Below are positions 45,117-53,657 of a stretch of DNA of 56,740 bases, one piece after another; within the stretch, counting starts at the first letter, position 1; every line of letters starts with the position of its first letter. Origin of the DNA: Natranaerobius trueperi (lineage in GTDB: Bacteria; Bacillota; Natranaerobiia; Natranaerobiales; Natranaerobiaceae). The notes beneath the pieces are model-generated. The model searched no databases. It worked only from the letters and a program-made list of their open reading frames with translations, and had not been told where the DNA came from. The translations under genes were made by a program, and so were the position numbers. The stretch is taken from contig NZ_NIQC01000016.1 in the NCBI RefSeq assembly GCF_002216005.1, forward strand, positions 1 to 56,740, read 5' to 3'.

Positions 45117-45151
45117 TTTTTAGAACTCACCTTTAAGGTTAGTTCTAAATT
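45117..45151 (+). terminator. terminator of betaine-binding gene
   Basis: TTAGAACT-C-ACC pairs with GGT-T-AGTTCTAA around TTTAA, followed by TTTTA. Confidence 0.7.
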
Positions 45152-45227
45152 TTAATAATAAAATATTCAAGTTATATAAAAGTTATGGTTTGATAATGAA
45201 TTTGTAAAGCATTATTTTCATAGTATT

Positions 45228-45265
45228 AAAAAAAGTCGCAGAGCAAGAATTCTGCGACTTTTTTT
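45228..45265 (+). terminator. strong hairpin-T terminator at the intron insertion site
   Basis: AAAGTCGCAGA pairs with TCTGCGACTTT, followed by a T run that ends one base before the intron 5' end. Confidence 0.85.
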
Positions 45266-46444
45266 GTGTGCCCGGCATGGGTATAAGCTATAGGGTGAAA
45301 GTCCCGAACAGCGAAGGTAGTAGTAGCTGTAGCTCAAGACAAGGGTGGTGGAGGTGACTCTATCATCTGAAGGAAGTAAGCGGCAAATTTTCGCCCCGAG
45401 GGACACGAATCTCATACAAGGCTAGGCAACACTGGATTAGTCTGCACATCAAGACAAAGTCCTTACTACCTGGGGAGAATCTGCTGGAACGCCACAGATA
45501 AGAGGTAAGCATGGTCGAGAGACTATGTTGAACAGCAGACGTCATAGTACTTGGTAGCTTAAGATATAAAAGAAGGACCAAACCAATTATGGAGAATCAT
45601 TACCAGGCGTTCATCTGTCTCAAAGAAGCAGAAAACAAAGTTCCTACCTTGAGAAGGAAGTGGTGAATCCCACGGGGGACTTTTAAGTTAACATGTACAA
45701 CTTTCTAACATAGTTTTAGATGAATTAGACAAAGAACTTGAAAAGCGAGGTCATAAATTCGTTCGTTATGCTGACGATTTTCACATTTATGTGAAATCCA
45801 AAAGAGCAGGCGAAAGAATAATGCAGTCTATTACAACTTATATTGAGAAGAAACTGAAAACTAAAAGTAAAAAAAGAGAAAAGTGCGGTGGATAGACCAT
45901 AGAAGCGTAAACTACTAGGATTTAGCTTCACTCATCACAAAAAGAACCCTAAGCTACGACTAGCTAGACAAATAATAAACCGTTTCAAAGCTAAAATTAA
46001 ACAACTAACATCTCGCAAAGGACCGGATTAGTATGCAGAAAAGAATAAAGAAGCTGAATCGCTACCTAATAGGATGGATTGGCTATTATCAACTAATTGA
46101 TACTTAAAGCAAACTGAAGGGTCTCGAATCGTGGTTAAGTCGTAGGTTGAGAATGATTAGGTGGAAGGAATGGAGGTTTCCACGAACAAAGGTGAAGAAT
46201 CTTATCTCACTTGGAGTTTCTCCATGTAAAGCGTATGAATGGGGTAATTCCCGGAAAGCTTATTGGCGTATAGCTAAAAGTCCAATACTACAAAGAACCC
46301 TAGACCGAACCTATTGGACTGGTCTAGGGCTTAAAAGTCTTGTGTCTAGATATGAATTCTTACGTCAGACATAATGTGGAACCGCCGTATTCGGATCCGT
46401 ATGTTCGGTGGTGTAAGAGGGGGCGGTTAGTCACCGCCCCCTAT
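45266..46444 (+). mobile_element. degenerate group IIC intron
   Basis: Starts with GTGTGCCCGGCATGGG, the group II 5' consensus. Near the 3' end lie a domain V-like hairpin (GGAACCGCCGTATTCGG ... GTATGTTCGGTGGTG, about 46378-46414) and a GC-rich domain VI hairpin (GGGGGCGGTTAGTCACCGCCCCC), ending in CTAT. Insertion directly after a terminator hairpin is the known habit of class C introns. The encoded reverse transcriptase is mostly deleted. Confidence 0.85.
45701..46374 (+). pseudogene. group II intron reverse transcriptase/maturase remnant
   Basis: Frame pieces read NIVLDELDKELEKRG, RYADDFHIYVKSKRAGER (RT catalytic YADD), KLLGFSFTHHKKNP, RMIRWKEWRFPRTKVKNLISLG and end in VSRYEFLRQT, the usual C-terminus of class C intron proteins. 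The first ~200 residues are missing and stops interrupt the frame. Confidence 0.88.
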
Positions 46445-46600
46445 CTTAATTATAAAAGTATTCCTTATATATTTTTTTTATAATTCAGTGATTAGGTCTT
46501 TTTGCTAGAAGTTGTGAAATTATATAGAAAATTAATGATATGCTTTAGGAATATTACTATATAAGTATAATTAAATTAGCTTATCAGATTAGCTCGTAAC
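46445..46600. other. AT-rich stretch with no recognised feature
   Basis: Between the intron 3' end and the IS remnant I see no gene, RNA or clear signal. Confidence 0.4.
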
Positions 46601-46883
46601 ATTCAGGAGGGGTAAATTTCAGCAAAAAGAACGATTTCTTCGATTCTTTTGTGGTTTAGAAGAAATGATTGAAGGAAGAGCACTTTGGAATTTTTTGTTC
46701 AGTACATACTTCATGAACAATTTCTTTAAAACGCTGTTTTACCTTTTGATTAGAAAATATTTTTCTTCGTTTCATATGATTTAATTGTATATGGTTTTGC
46801 TTTATACTACAACTGTATTTTATTAAAAAAATAGGCTTTCATCCCAAGATTGAAAGCGTGGGATGAAAGCCCTAATACTGTAA
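46600..46883 (-). mobile_element. IS200/IS605-type left-end remnant, inverted copy
   Basis: On the minus strand, 46883 downward repeats the left end of the element at 14321, including the hairpin and the TnpA start. The TnpA frame is MKRRKIFSNQKVKQRFKEIVHEVCTEQ, lacking codons 3-25 of the copy at 14429, an in-frame 69-bp deletion. The right end is not recognisable. Confidence 0.75.
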
Positions 46884-46886
46884 AGA

Positions 46887-46924
46887 AATAAGGTAGTTAT
46901 CCATAAAAAGATAACCACCTTATT
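46887..46924 (-). terminator. terminator of aroF-aroA operon
   Basis: AATAAGGT-A-GTTATC pairs with GATAAC-C-ACCTTATT. It lies behind the minus-strand aroA stop. Confidence 0.65.
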
Positions 46925-46963
46925 AAAATAAGTTACAAATGTTCTAAAAATAATTTTTCTGTG

Positions 46964-48283
46964 CTATTCTACTGACGCCCCAAGTTTTTGTAAGTCTGTT
47001 TGAAAACTTGGATATGAAATATCTATGCAATCAGCACTATGTATTACTGTCCTACCAGTTGCAATTAAACCAGCTATTGCTAAAGCCATAGCGATGCGAT
47101 GATCCCCATATGTATTCACTTCGGCTCCCTTTAATGGTGTAGGGCCTGTTACTGTTAATCCATCATAAAGTTCTTCGATTTTTGCCCCCATTTTTTTTAA
47201 CTCAGTTTTGATTGCTTGGATGCGATCACTTTCTTTAAACCTTAATTCTTTTGCACCAGTTATCTCTGTGGTCCCATGTGCTTGAGTTGCTATAACAGCT
47301 AATAAAGGGAGCTCATCTATAGCATCAGGGATATCTTCTTTTTTCAGTTTGATATTATTAATATTTTGAGTATATTTCGCTGTAATATTTCCTCTGGGTT
47401 CACCGGACATGACTTGCTTATTTGTAATTGAAATCTCGGCACCCATTTTAGTAAGAATGTTTAAAAAACCAATTCGTGTTGGATTAAGTCCAACATTATT
47501 TAATCTAACTTGACTATTTGGCACTAAAATCCCTGCTCCGATTAAAAAAGCGGCTGAGGATATATCTCCTGGTACATCAAATGTTTGACCATATAGATTT
47601 GATATTTGTTTACTGTATATTGTAATATTGTTGCATATTGAGTTTTTAGCTGAACTGATATTACATCCGAAAAACTTTAGAATTCTCTCAGTATGATCAC
47701 GTGTTATTTGTGGTTCGGTAATAGTAATATTTTTAGTTGAATTTAAACTTGCCAAAAGGAGTGCAGATTTTACTTGTGCACTAGCTATTTTTGTAAAAAT
47801 ATGAGTTTTTTTAGTATCATAACTAGTAGGGATTACAGTAGCTGGAAGTAATGTATTATTGTTTCTACTTTTTACAACTTTACCAAGTTCTAATAATGGG
47901 TTAATTACACGATCCATAGGCCTTTTATTTAAAGAAGAATCACCTGTTATACAAGAAAATAGGTTGAGTCCTGATAATAGTCCTAGTAATAGTCTAGCAG
48001 TTGTACCTGAATTTTCTGCATCTAAGATATTTTCTGGTTCACTTAGGGTCGAACTAATGAAAATAGTTTTTTTGTTTTCATTACGTATATTTGCTCCTAG
48101 ACGTTCTAAACATTTTTTAGTAGCGTTTACATCACGACCAGGTGCTATACCTTTAATGATTGTTGTACCTTTTGAAATTGCTCCTAGGATACAAGCTCTG
48201 TGAGATATAGATTTGTCTCCTGGTACTTCTAGCTCACCATGTAGCTTATTGTTGTTTTGTGTATTATCAATGATTAAATACAT
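46964..48283 (-). CDS. aroA: 3-phosphoshikimate 1-carboxyvinyltransferase (EPSP synthase)
   Basis: 439 aa. ATG 48283 follows AAAGGAAG; the frame upstream of it is not needed. Signatures are LEVPGDKSISHRACILGAI (the PEP/phosphate loop), ENSGTTARLLLGLL and the late KELRFKESDRI, plus GDHRIAMALAIAGL. It joins phosphoenolpyruvate to shikimate-3-phosphate in aromatic amino acid synthesis. Located 14 bases behind aroF in one operon. The second Asn of the usual GNxGTT motif is Ser (NSGTT), which is common in this enzyme class. Confidence 0.95.
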   Translation of the reverse strand: MYLIIDNTQNNNKLHGELEVPGDKSISHRACILGAISKGTTIIKGIAPGRDVNATKKCLERLGANIRNENKKTIFISSTLSEPENILDAENSGTTARLLLGLLSGLNLFSCITGDSSLNKRPMDRVINPLLELGKVVKSRNNNTLLPATVIPTSYDTKKTHIFTKIASAQVKSALLLASLNSTKNITITEPQITRDHTERILKFFGCNISSAKNSICNNITIYSKQISNLYGQTFDVPGDISSAAFLIGAGILVPNSQVRLNNVGLNPTRIGFLNILTKMGAEISITNKQVMSGEPRGNITAKYTQNINNIKLKKEDIPDAIDELPLLAVIATQAHGTTEITGAKELRFKESDRIQAIKTELKKMGAKIEELYDGLTVTGPTPLKGAEVNTYGDHRIAMALAIAGLIATGRTVIHSADCIDISYPSFQTDLQKLGASVE

Positions 48284-48297
48284 AATATAACTTCCTT

Positions 48298-49323
48298 TCA
48301 ATTTGTTACCATTCTTTTATTAAAATGTGGCGCTAAAGCTTGTAAGTTTTGAGTTAGTTTAGTGAAGTTTTCAATTGTTAACGATTGCAAGCCATCGGAA
48401 CAAGCTTCTTCTGGTGATTGATGAACTTCAACCATTACACCATCTGCTCCTGCTGCTAAAGCTGCTTTGCTCATAGGGGATACTAATTTCCATTTACCTG
48501 TTCCGTGACTTGGGTCGACTATTACAGGTAAATGAGTTAGTTCTTTAACTAGTGAAACAGCAGCTAGATCTAGGGTGTTTCTAGTTGAGGTCTCAAAGGT
48601 TCTAATACCACGTTCACAAAGGATGACTTGATAATTATCACGGACAAGTATATATTCTGCTGCCATTAGCCATTCCTCTACAGTAGAAGACATGCCTCGT
48701 TTTAAAACTACTGGCTTATTAGAATTACCGACTTCCTTTAATAGCTCATAGTTTTGCATATTTCTAGCGCCAATTTGCAAGATATTAGCATATTTACTAA
48801 CTAAATCAATTTGTCTAGGATCCATTACTTCGGTTACAATTTTAAGTTCATTTTCTTTAGCTGCTTCATAAAGGATTTTCAAACCTTCTTCACCTAACCC
48901 TTGAAAGCTATATGGGGAGGTTCTAGGCTTAAAAACACCTCCTCTTAATATTTTTCCACCAGCTTGTTTAATTCCTTTAGCAACTTCTTTTAAACTATTT
49001 TTATTTTCTACAGCACAAGGGCCTGCCATGATAGAAAAAGTATTTTCACCTATAGTGAGATCCTCGATGGCTACTTTTGTATCATGACTTTTGAACTCAC
49101 GTGATACTAGTTTGAAAGGTTTGCTTATAGGAACAATTTTTTCTACATAGGGTAAAGCCTCTAAAGCTTTCTGAGCATCTTTCTTATTTTCACCTATAGC
49201 ACCAATTACAATTCTTGATTGACCGTTAGAAACATGACTGTTAAATCCTAAATTTTTTAGTCTAAGAGTTACTTGCTCGATTTCATTATCAGTTATACTT
49301 TCTTTATTAATTATAATAATCAT
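48298..49323 (-). CDS. aroF: 3-deoxy-7-phosphoheptulonate synthase, type I-beta
   Basis: 341 aa. ATG 49323 follows GAGGTGAAG; GTG 49332 overlaps that site. An N-terminal ferredoxin-like regulatory domain of about 70 residues precedes the TIM barrel with GPCAVEN, RGGVFKPRTSPYSFQGLG, QIGARNMQNY, LKRGMSST, CERGIRTFE, VDPSHGTGKW and ADGVMVEVH. It makes DAHP from PEP and erythrose-4-phosphate, the first step of the shikimate pathway. The regulatory domain suggests feedback control by Tyr or Phe. Confidence 0.95.
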   Translation of the reverse strand: MIIIINKESITDNEIEQVTLRLKNLGFNSHVSNGQSRIVIGAIGENKKDAQKALEALPYVEKIVPISKPFKLVSREFKSHDTKVAIEDLTIGENTFSIMAGPCAVENKNSLKEVAKGIKQAGGKILRGGVFKPRTSPYSFQGLGEEGLKILYEAAKENELKIVTEVMDPRQIDLVSKYANILQIGARNMQNYELLKEVGNSNKPVVLKRGMSSTVEEWLMAAEYILVRDNYQVILCERGIRTFETSTRNTLDLAAVSLVKELTHLPVIVDPSHGTGKWKLVSPMSKAALAAGADGVMVEVHQSPEEACSDGLQSLTIENFTKLTQNLQALAPHFNKRMVTN

Positions 49324-49690
49324 AAACTTCACCTCACATCATAGTAGTTCTTATAGGAGAAATTATTTATATTTCAATTTATAATCATTTCTATTCTTCT
49401 TAAAAGTATGTCCTTTTAATTGTAATATATTTTTTATGAAAAAAAAAAGCTTTTATAAAATACAGCTACCGTTACGTTATTTTCATTTTAATATTTAGTG
49501 AAAATTTTACTTTAACTAGTTCATTACAACTACTATAACTCTTTCGCACGTTATCACAAAATCATATTAAAGAACTTGGCTTTATAGCACATTTATGTCT
49601 ATTTTTTCTAGACAAGCATGTTATGTATAATTATTTAACAGATTTAAAAAATGAAAACAAAAATGTTAGACGAAGGAGGAGTTGGTTTAT
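49324..49690. other. intergenic region with no recognised element
   Basis: About 367 AT-rich bases between divergent aroF and the decayed betaine-binding gene. No T-box, riboswitch or clear promoter pair was found. Confidence 0.4.
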
Positions 49691-49693
49691 AAA

Positions 49694-50702
49694 ATGAAAG
49701 TAAAAAGATTATGTGACCAAAGATTATTTTTTTAGGAGTAAGTTTGTTAGTTTTGGTAGTTGTAGGGTGTGCGGATATTGATGATGACGAAAAGTTTGTG
49801 TTTGCAGATGTTGGTTGGGAGAGTATTCGAGTCCATAATTATATCGCTGGTATAATTTCAGAAAAAGGTTATGGTGAATATGAAATGGACATGACTCCAG
49901 GTTCTACCCCTGCTACTTTTACAGGACTAAGAGATGGAGATATAGATATCTATATGGAAACATGGCAAGAAAATATTCAATAAGAATATCAAGAAGCAAA
50001 AGAACAAGGTGATATTGAAGTACTTGGAATCAATTTTGATGATAACCATCAGGGTATATATGTTCCTACTTATGTGATAGAAGGAGATGAAGAAAGAGGG
50101 ATAGAACCAATGGCTCCGAATTTAGAATATGTAGAAGATCTAGCTGATTATAATGAAGTATTTGAAGACCCATCTGACTGTGATAAGGGTAGAATATATG
50201 GGGCACCGTCGGATTGGGCTATTGATGAAATTATAGATACTAAAATACAAACCTATGGATTAGATATTATAACTATTTTAGGCCAGGTTCTGAGCCAGCA
50301 TTAAATACTTCTTTAGCTGATGCTTACGAAAGTGGAGAAGCTTGGGTAGGATATAATTGGGAACCTACGTGGGTTATGGGTCGATATGATCTTACTTTAT
50401 TAAAAGAACCGGAGTTTAATGAACAGAATTACTACGAAGGTGGTTATACAACAGAAATTCCGTCTATGGAAGTAACTATATCTGTAAATCAATCTCTTGA
50501 TGACAGGGCCCCTGAAGTAACTGAATTCTTAAGTAACTATGAAACAAGTAGTGAGATTACTAGTGAAGTATTAGCCTATATGGAAGAAAACGATGTAGAT
50601 GAAAGAGAAGCTGCTAAATACTTTTTCGACGAATATTAAGACCTATGGACAGAATGGGTAGATGCAGAAGTAGCTTATAATGTCTTAAATTATATTCAAT
50701 AA
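49694..50702 (+). pseudogene. betaine ABC transporter binding lipoprotein, decayed
   Basis: ATG 49694 behind GGAGGAG, early frameshift, then LLVLVVVGCADIDDDEKFVFADVGWESIRVHNYIAGIISEKGYG, a lipobox and OpuAC-type domain. Stops at 49981 (after QENIQ) and 50637 (after FDEY) and a frameshift near 50283 break it. Later parts SDWAIDEIIDTK, GEAWVGYNWEPTWVMGRYDL and WVDAEVAYNVLNYIQ remain. At least four lesions make it a pseudogene. Confidence 0.88.
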
Positions 50703-50736
50703 CATAAAATTTTAAACTAGAGTGAGGTGAAGAGAT

Positions 50737-50764
50737 ACTGCTCCTGATATTTACAGGGGCAGTT
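50737..50764. terminator. hairpin between decayed betaine genes
   Basis: ACTGCTCCTG pairs with CAGGGGCAGT around ATATTTA. Direction is uncertain. Confidence 0.4.
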
Positions 50765-50773
50765 CAATTTAAA

Positions 50774-51100
50774 ATGAGAGAATTTCCAGAAATAAAATTA
50801 GAGCTAGGTCAACATCCATCAACAGTACATCTGGATCATTAGCAAGCGCTCTTGCTAAACCAATTCGTTGTTGCATACCACCACTCAACTCATTTGGCAA
50901 TTTCTTTTCCCAACCCTTAGGACCAACTGCATCCAATGTTTCTATTGCAATTTTCTCTCGTTCTTTGTCAGATACCCCTTTACTTCTAGTCCGAATTCAA
51001 CATTGTCTTGTACTGTTTTGTGAGTAAACAACCCAAAGTGTTGGAAAACCATCGCCAAATTTGTTTGACGAAATTCTCTTAAGAATAATAGTACATTAGA
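50774..51100 (-). pseudogene. betaine ABC transporter ATPase fragment, inverted
   Basis: On the minus strand: [33 protein letters not shown], a frameshift near 50978, then [44 protein letters not shown]. This covers the Q loop to Walker B of an OpuAA/ProV-type ATPase. The Walker A end and the C-terminus are absent. Confidence 0.85.
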
Positions 51101-51130
51101 TGAAATCTTGAATGATGATTACCATAAACG

Positions 51131-51262
51131 GATCCTGAAACTTTTGTTTATGATTTGATTCCAATAGCAAAGGACAGTAAATATCCTATTGCTGTTGTTG
51201 ATAAAGATGAAAAACTATTAGGACTTATAGTAAGAACATCAGTTTCAGCAGCACTAGTTTAA
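51131..51262 (+). pseudogene. CBS-domain C-terminus of the same ATPase type
   Basis: On the plus strand: ETFVYDLIPIAKDSKYPIAVVDKDEKLLGLIVRTSVSAALV, the usual end of a betaine transporter ATPase CBS domain. It lies head to head with the ATPase fragment on the other strand, so an inversion has split one gene. Confidence 0.75.
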
Positions 51263-51286
51263 AAAGGAGAAAGTACTTGCCAAAAT

Positions 51287-51316
51287 AGTGGGTTAGGAGA
51301 CAGTTCTCTAATCCCC
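51287..51316 (+). terminator. imperfect hairpin behind ATPase remnant
   Basis: GGGTTAGGAGA pairs imperfectly with TCTCTAATCCC. No long T run follows. Confidence 0.35.
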
Positions 51317-51414
51317 TATATTCCGAGAGCTATACTATTGACAGTTGTTGAACTGTTCTCTATAATATCAGTAGTATCTTGTGAAATATTAGAGTTAAAA
51401 TTAGGAGGTTTTCG

Positions 51415-52092
51415 ATGCTATTCAAAAAGATTTCATTATTAGCTTTAGCCATTTTAATGGTAGTTTCACTAGTGGGTTGCGGTGAAGAAGATGAGGAAGT
51501 CGTAGCAACAGTAAACGGAGAGGAACTTTTAAGAAAAGACTTTGAGGGTGTCTTGAATCATACAAAAGAAATGTATGAGATGTACGGCATGGAAATTGAT
51601 GAAGATGATGACGAAATGATGGAAATGATTGAAGAACAAGCTATCAACGAATTGATTACTGAAACTTTACTTCTTCAGGAAGCTGAAAACGAAGGTATTA
51701 CTGTAGATGAAGAAGTAGTTGAACAACAAATTGAAGCTATAGAAGAAGAATTTGAAACAGAAGAGGAAATGGAAGAAATGTTAGCTATGGCTAATCTAGA
51801 TGCTGATGATTTGGAAAATGAAATTAGAGATTCTATTAAGATAGAAGAACTAGTAGATACATTAGTTGATGAAGATGAGCTTGAAGTTACTGATGAAGAG
51901 TTAGAAGAAATATATGAAGAACAAATGGCTATGCAACAAGGGCAAGAGGGAATTGATGAAGAAGAACTTCCTGAACTTGAAGAAATGAAGCCACAGTTAG
52001 AAGAAATGGCTAAACAACAAAAAATGCAGAAAAGAACAGGTACAGTTATTGAAGAATTAAGAGAAGATAGTGATATTGAAATTTTACTTTAA
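51415..52092 (+). CDS. SurA_N-type lipoprotein (foldase-like, no PPIase domain)
   Basis: 225 aa, TTAGGAGG site. Lipoprotein signal with SLVGCG near residue 22. The rest is a SurA N-terminal-like chaperone fold: VATVNGEELLRKDFEGVL, INELITETLLLQEAENEGITVDEEVVEQQIE, and a C-terminal helix. PrsA-type proteins carry a parvulin domain next; here there is none, so it is probably a holdase for exported proteins. Extremely acidic composition. Strong terminator follows. Confidence 0.82.
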   Translation: MLFKKISLLALAILMVVSLVGCGEEDEEVVATVNGEELLRKDFEGVLNHTKEMYEMYGMEIDEDDDEMMEMIEEQAINELITETLLLQEAENEGITVDEEVVEQQIEAIEEEFETEEEMEEMLAMANLDADDLENEIRDSIKIEELVDTLVDEDELEVTDEELEEIYEEQMAMQQGQEGIDEEELPELEEMKPQLEEMAKQQKMQKRTGTVIEELREDSDIEILL

Positions 52093-52118
52093 ATCTAAAT
52101 AGATTAGGAATGGTTTAT

Positions 52119-52151
52119 GTTCCATTACCTTTGGTAATGGAACATTTTTTT
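52119..52151 (+). terminator. terminator of SurA_N lipoprotein gene
   Basis: GTTCCATTACC pairs perfectly with GGTAATGGAAC around TTT, followed by seven T residues. Confidence 0.92.
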
Positions 52152-52289
52152 AGAATAACTTTTTTAATTGAATTAGACGGTATTCTATACAATAATAACT
52201 GAAGGAATTTTTATAATGGGTTTAGAATATAATTATAAGTAAATTAAATAAGAGTTTATTGGGTCATTTGGCTATAGGAGGTGTAAACT

Positions 52290-52715
52290 ATTAGTATACA
52301 AGTAAAAGTTAAAGGAATTGGTACTTCTCAAAATGGAGAAAGTTATGCGGTGTTATTATCTGATCTAGAAGAATCCAAGATATTACCAATCGTAGTTGGA
52401 TCTTTTGAAGCACAAGGAATAATTTCAGCTCTAAAGGGTCAAGAATATCAACGACCTATGACATATGATTTAATAAAAACCTTGTGTGAGACTTTAGATG
52501 GTGAGATTGTAGAGATATTTATCAATGATGTTAAAGATGATATATTTTATGCAAGAATTCATATGTTAGATCACAATGATGAGTTTGTTGAGATAGATGC
52601 ACGACCAAGTGATGCTATAGCTTTAGCATTAAGGTTTGATGCACCAATTTTTATTAATTTCCAGTTAATTGAATTCACATGTGATTACGAAGATTTAATA
52701 GACGAGCAAAAATAA
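52290..52715 (+). CDS. DUF151 (bifunctional nuclease) family protein with ATT start
   Basis: 141 aa. Family motifs: QVKVKGIG at the start, ILPIVVGSFEAQGIISALKGQEYQRPMTYDLIKTLCETLDGEIVEIFINDV, and EIDARPSDAIALALRFDAPIF. Only ATT 52290 fits the start: AGGAGGTG (52276-52283) lies six bases upstream, TAA is in frame at 52284, and the next in-frame NUG is GTG 52350, which would delete the first strand of the fold. DUF151 proteins were described as nucleases in plants; bacterial role uncertain. A terminator follows at 52758. Confidence 0.85.
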   Translation: MSIQVKVKGIGTSQNGESYAVLLSDLEESKILPIVVGSFEAQGIISALKGQEYQRPMTYDLIKTLCETLDGEIVEIFINDVKDDIFYARIHMLDHNDEFVEIDARPSDAIALALRFDAPIFINFQLIEFTCDYEDLIDEQK

Positions 52716-52757
52716 ATGTATAACAGTAGAACTGTTTCTAACAATAGTGAAAACACT

Positions 52758-52791
52758 GACACCAATCATATTATTATGGTTGGTGTTTTTT
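52758..52791 (+). terminator. terminator of DUF151 gene
   Basis: ACACCAATCATA pairs with TATGGTTGGTGT around TTAT, followed by a T run. Confidence 0.85.
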
Positions 52792-52892
52792 ACGCTTTGG
52801 TTTTTTGGGATACAATTATACTGTAGTTTTTAAATTCTTAATAGCATTTGGCGACCATATAATTATTTTAAAGTTTAATAATTGGAGGGAAT

Positions 52893-53561
52893 ATGATGGA
52901 AAAACCACAAATTATTAAAAAAGAACTAAATATGAACTTAAATTTTATGAGTGATTTAAAACGAGAAGATATTAAATTTTTAATAATTCATCATACAGGG
53001 GTTTCGTTAGATCAGCGAGTAGAAACAATTAATAATTTTCATAAAAATGATCGAGGTTGGGCAGGGATAGGTTATCATTTTTATATTAGACAAAATGGTA
53101 GTATCTACCGGGGAAGGCCAATAACTAAACAAGGTGTTCACACATCTAGTGTAAATTCTAAATCATTGGCTGTTTGTTTAGCGGGTAATTTTAATAGTAA
53201 TAAACCTGAAGAATTTCCAGACCAAAAAGAAGCCCTTATTGATTTATTAGCTTGGTTGAGTCATGAATTCCCAAATACTACTTTAGAAAAAAATAGGGAA
53301 TTTAATAATACTTCATGTCCGGGAGATAATTTCAATATACATCAAATAAGAGAAGAAGTAGAAAGCAGGATTAATGAAAAAAAAGATCTACCTAATATTT
53401 CAAGAAGAATTAACGGAAAGTTTGATGGTGAAGATTTTAAGGGTACTGCATACTTAATTGAAAGTCGTGTATATATTCCTGTTAGAGTATTAGAAGACTA
53501 CTTTGATGTAACGGTCTCATGGAACAGAGAAACACAAGAATTTCAGATTGATAAAAGGTAA
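52893..53561 (+). CDS. PGRP/Amidase_2 N-acetylmuramoyl-alanine amidase with stalk domain
   Basis: 222 aa, GGAGGG site before two ATGs. Residues 25-155 are an amidase_2/PGRP domain: LIIHHTGV (His ligand), WAGIGYHFYIRQNGSIYRGRP, GVHTSSVNSKSLAVCLAGNF and NNTSCPGDNF (Cys ligand). The final ~55 residues match half of a copper-amine-oxidase stalk domain (RVYIPVRVLEDYFDVTVSWN). It cleaves the amide between muramic acid and the stem peptide. No signal peptide is visible, so it may act in spores, in lysing cells or through another export route. Confidence 0.87.
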   Translation: MMEKPQIIKKELNMNLNFMSDLKREDIKFLIIHHTGVSLDQRVETINNFHKNDRGWAGIGYHFYIRQNGSIYRGRPITKQGVHTSSVNSKSLAVCLAGNFNSNKPEEFPDQKEALIDLLAWLSHEFPNTTLEKNREFNNTSCPGDNFNIHQIREEVESRINEKKDLPNISRRINGKFDGEDFKGTAYLIESRVYIPVRVLEDYFDVTVSWNRETQEFQIDKR

Positions 53562-53565
53562 TCAT

Positions 53566-53598
53566 AAAAGCCTCGTAAAAAATACGGGGCTTTATTAA
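53566..53598 (+). terminator. terminator of amidase gene
   Basis: AAAAGCCTCGT pairs with ACGGGGCTTT, followed by ATT. Confidence 0.75.
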
Positions 53599-53657
53599 TG
53601 AAAAAGGTTTAATTATATTGTATACTGTAATTATAAAATTGGTTAAGGGGGATGTTT

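Noticed and set aside
45218-45581. Minus-strand ORFs over the group II intron 5' region
   Set aside because: The sequence is explained by intron RNA structure; the peptides match nothing.
46881-46930. DnaA-box-like GTTATCCATA suggesting an origin
   Set aside because: It is one arm of the aroA terminator stem, and no cluster of DnaA boxes or origin genes is near.
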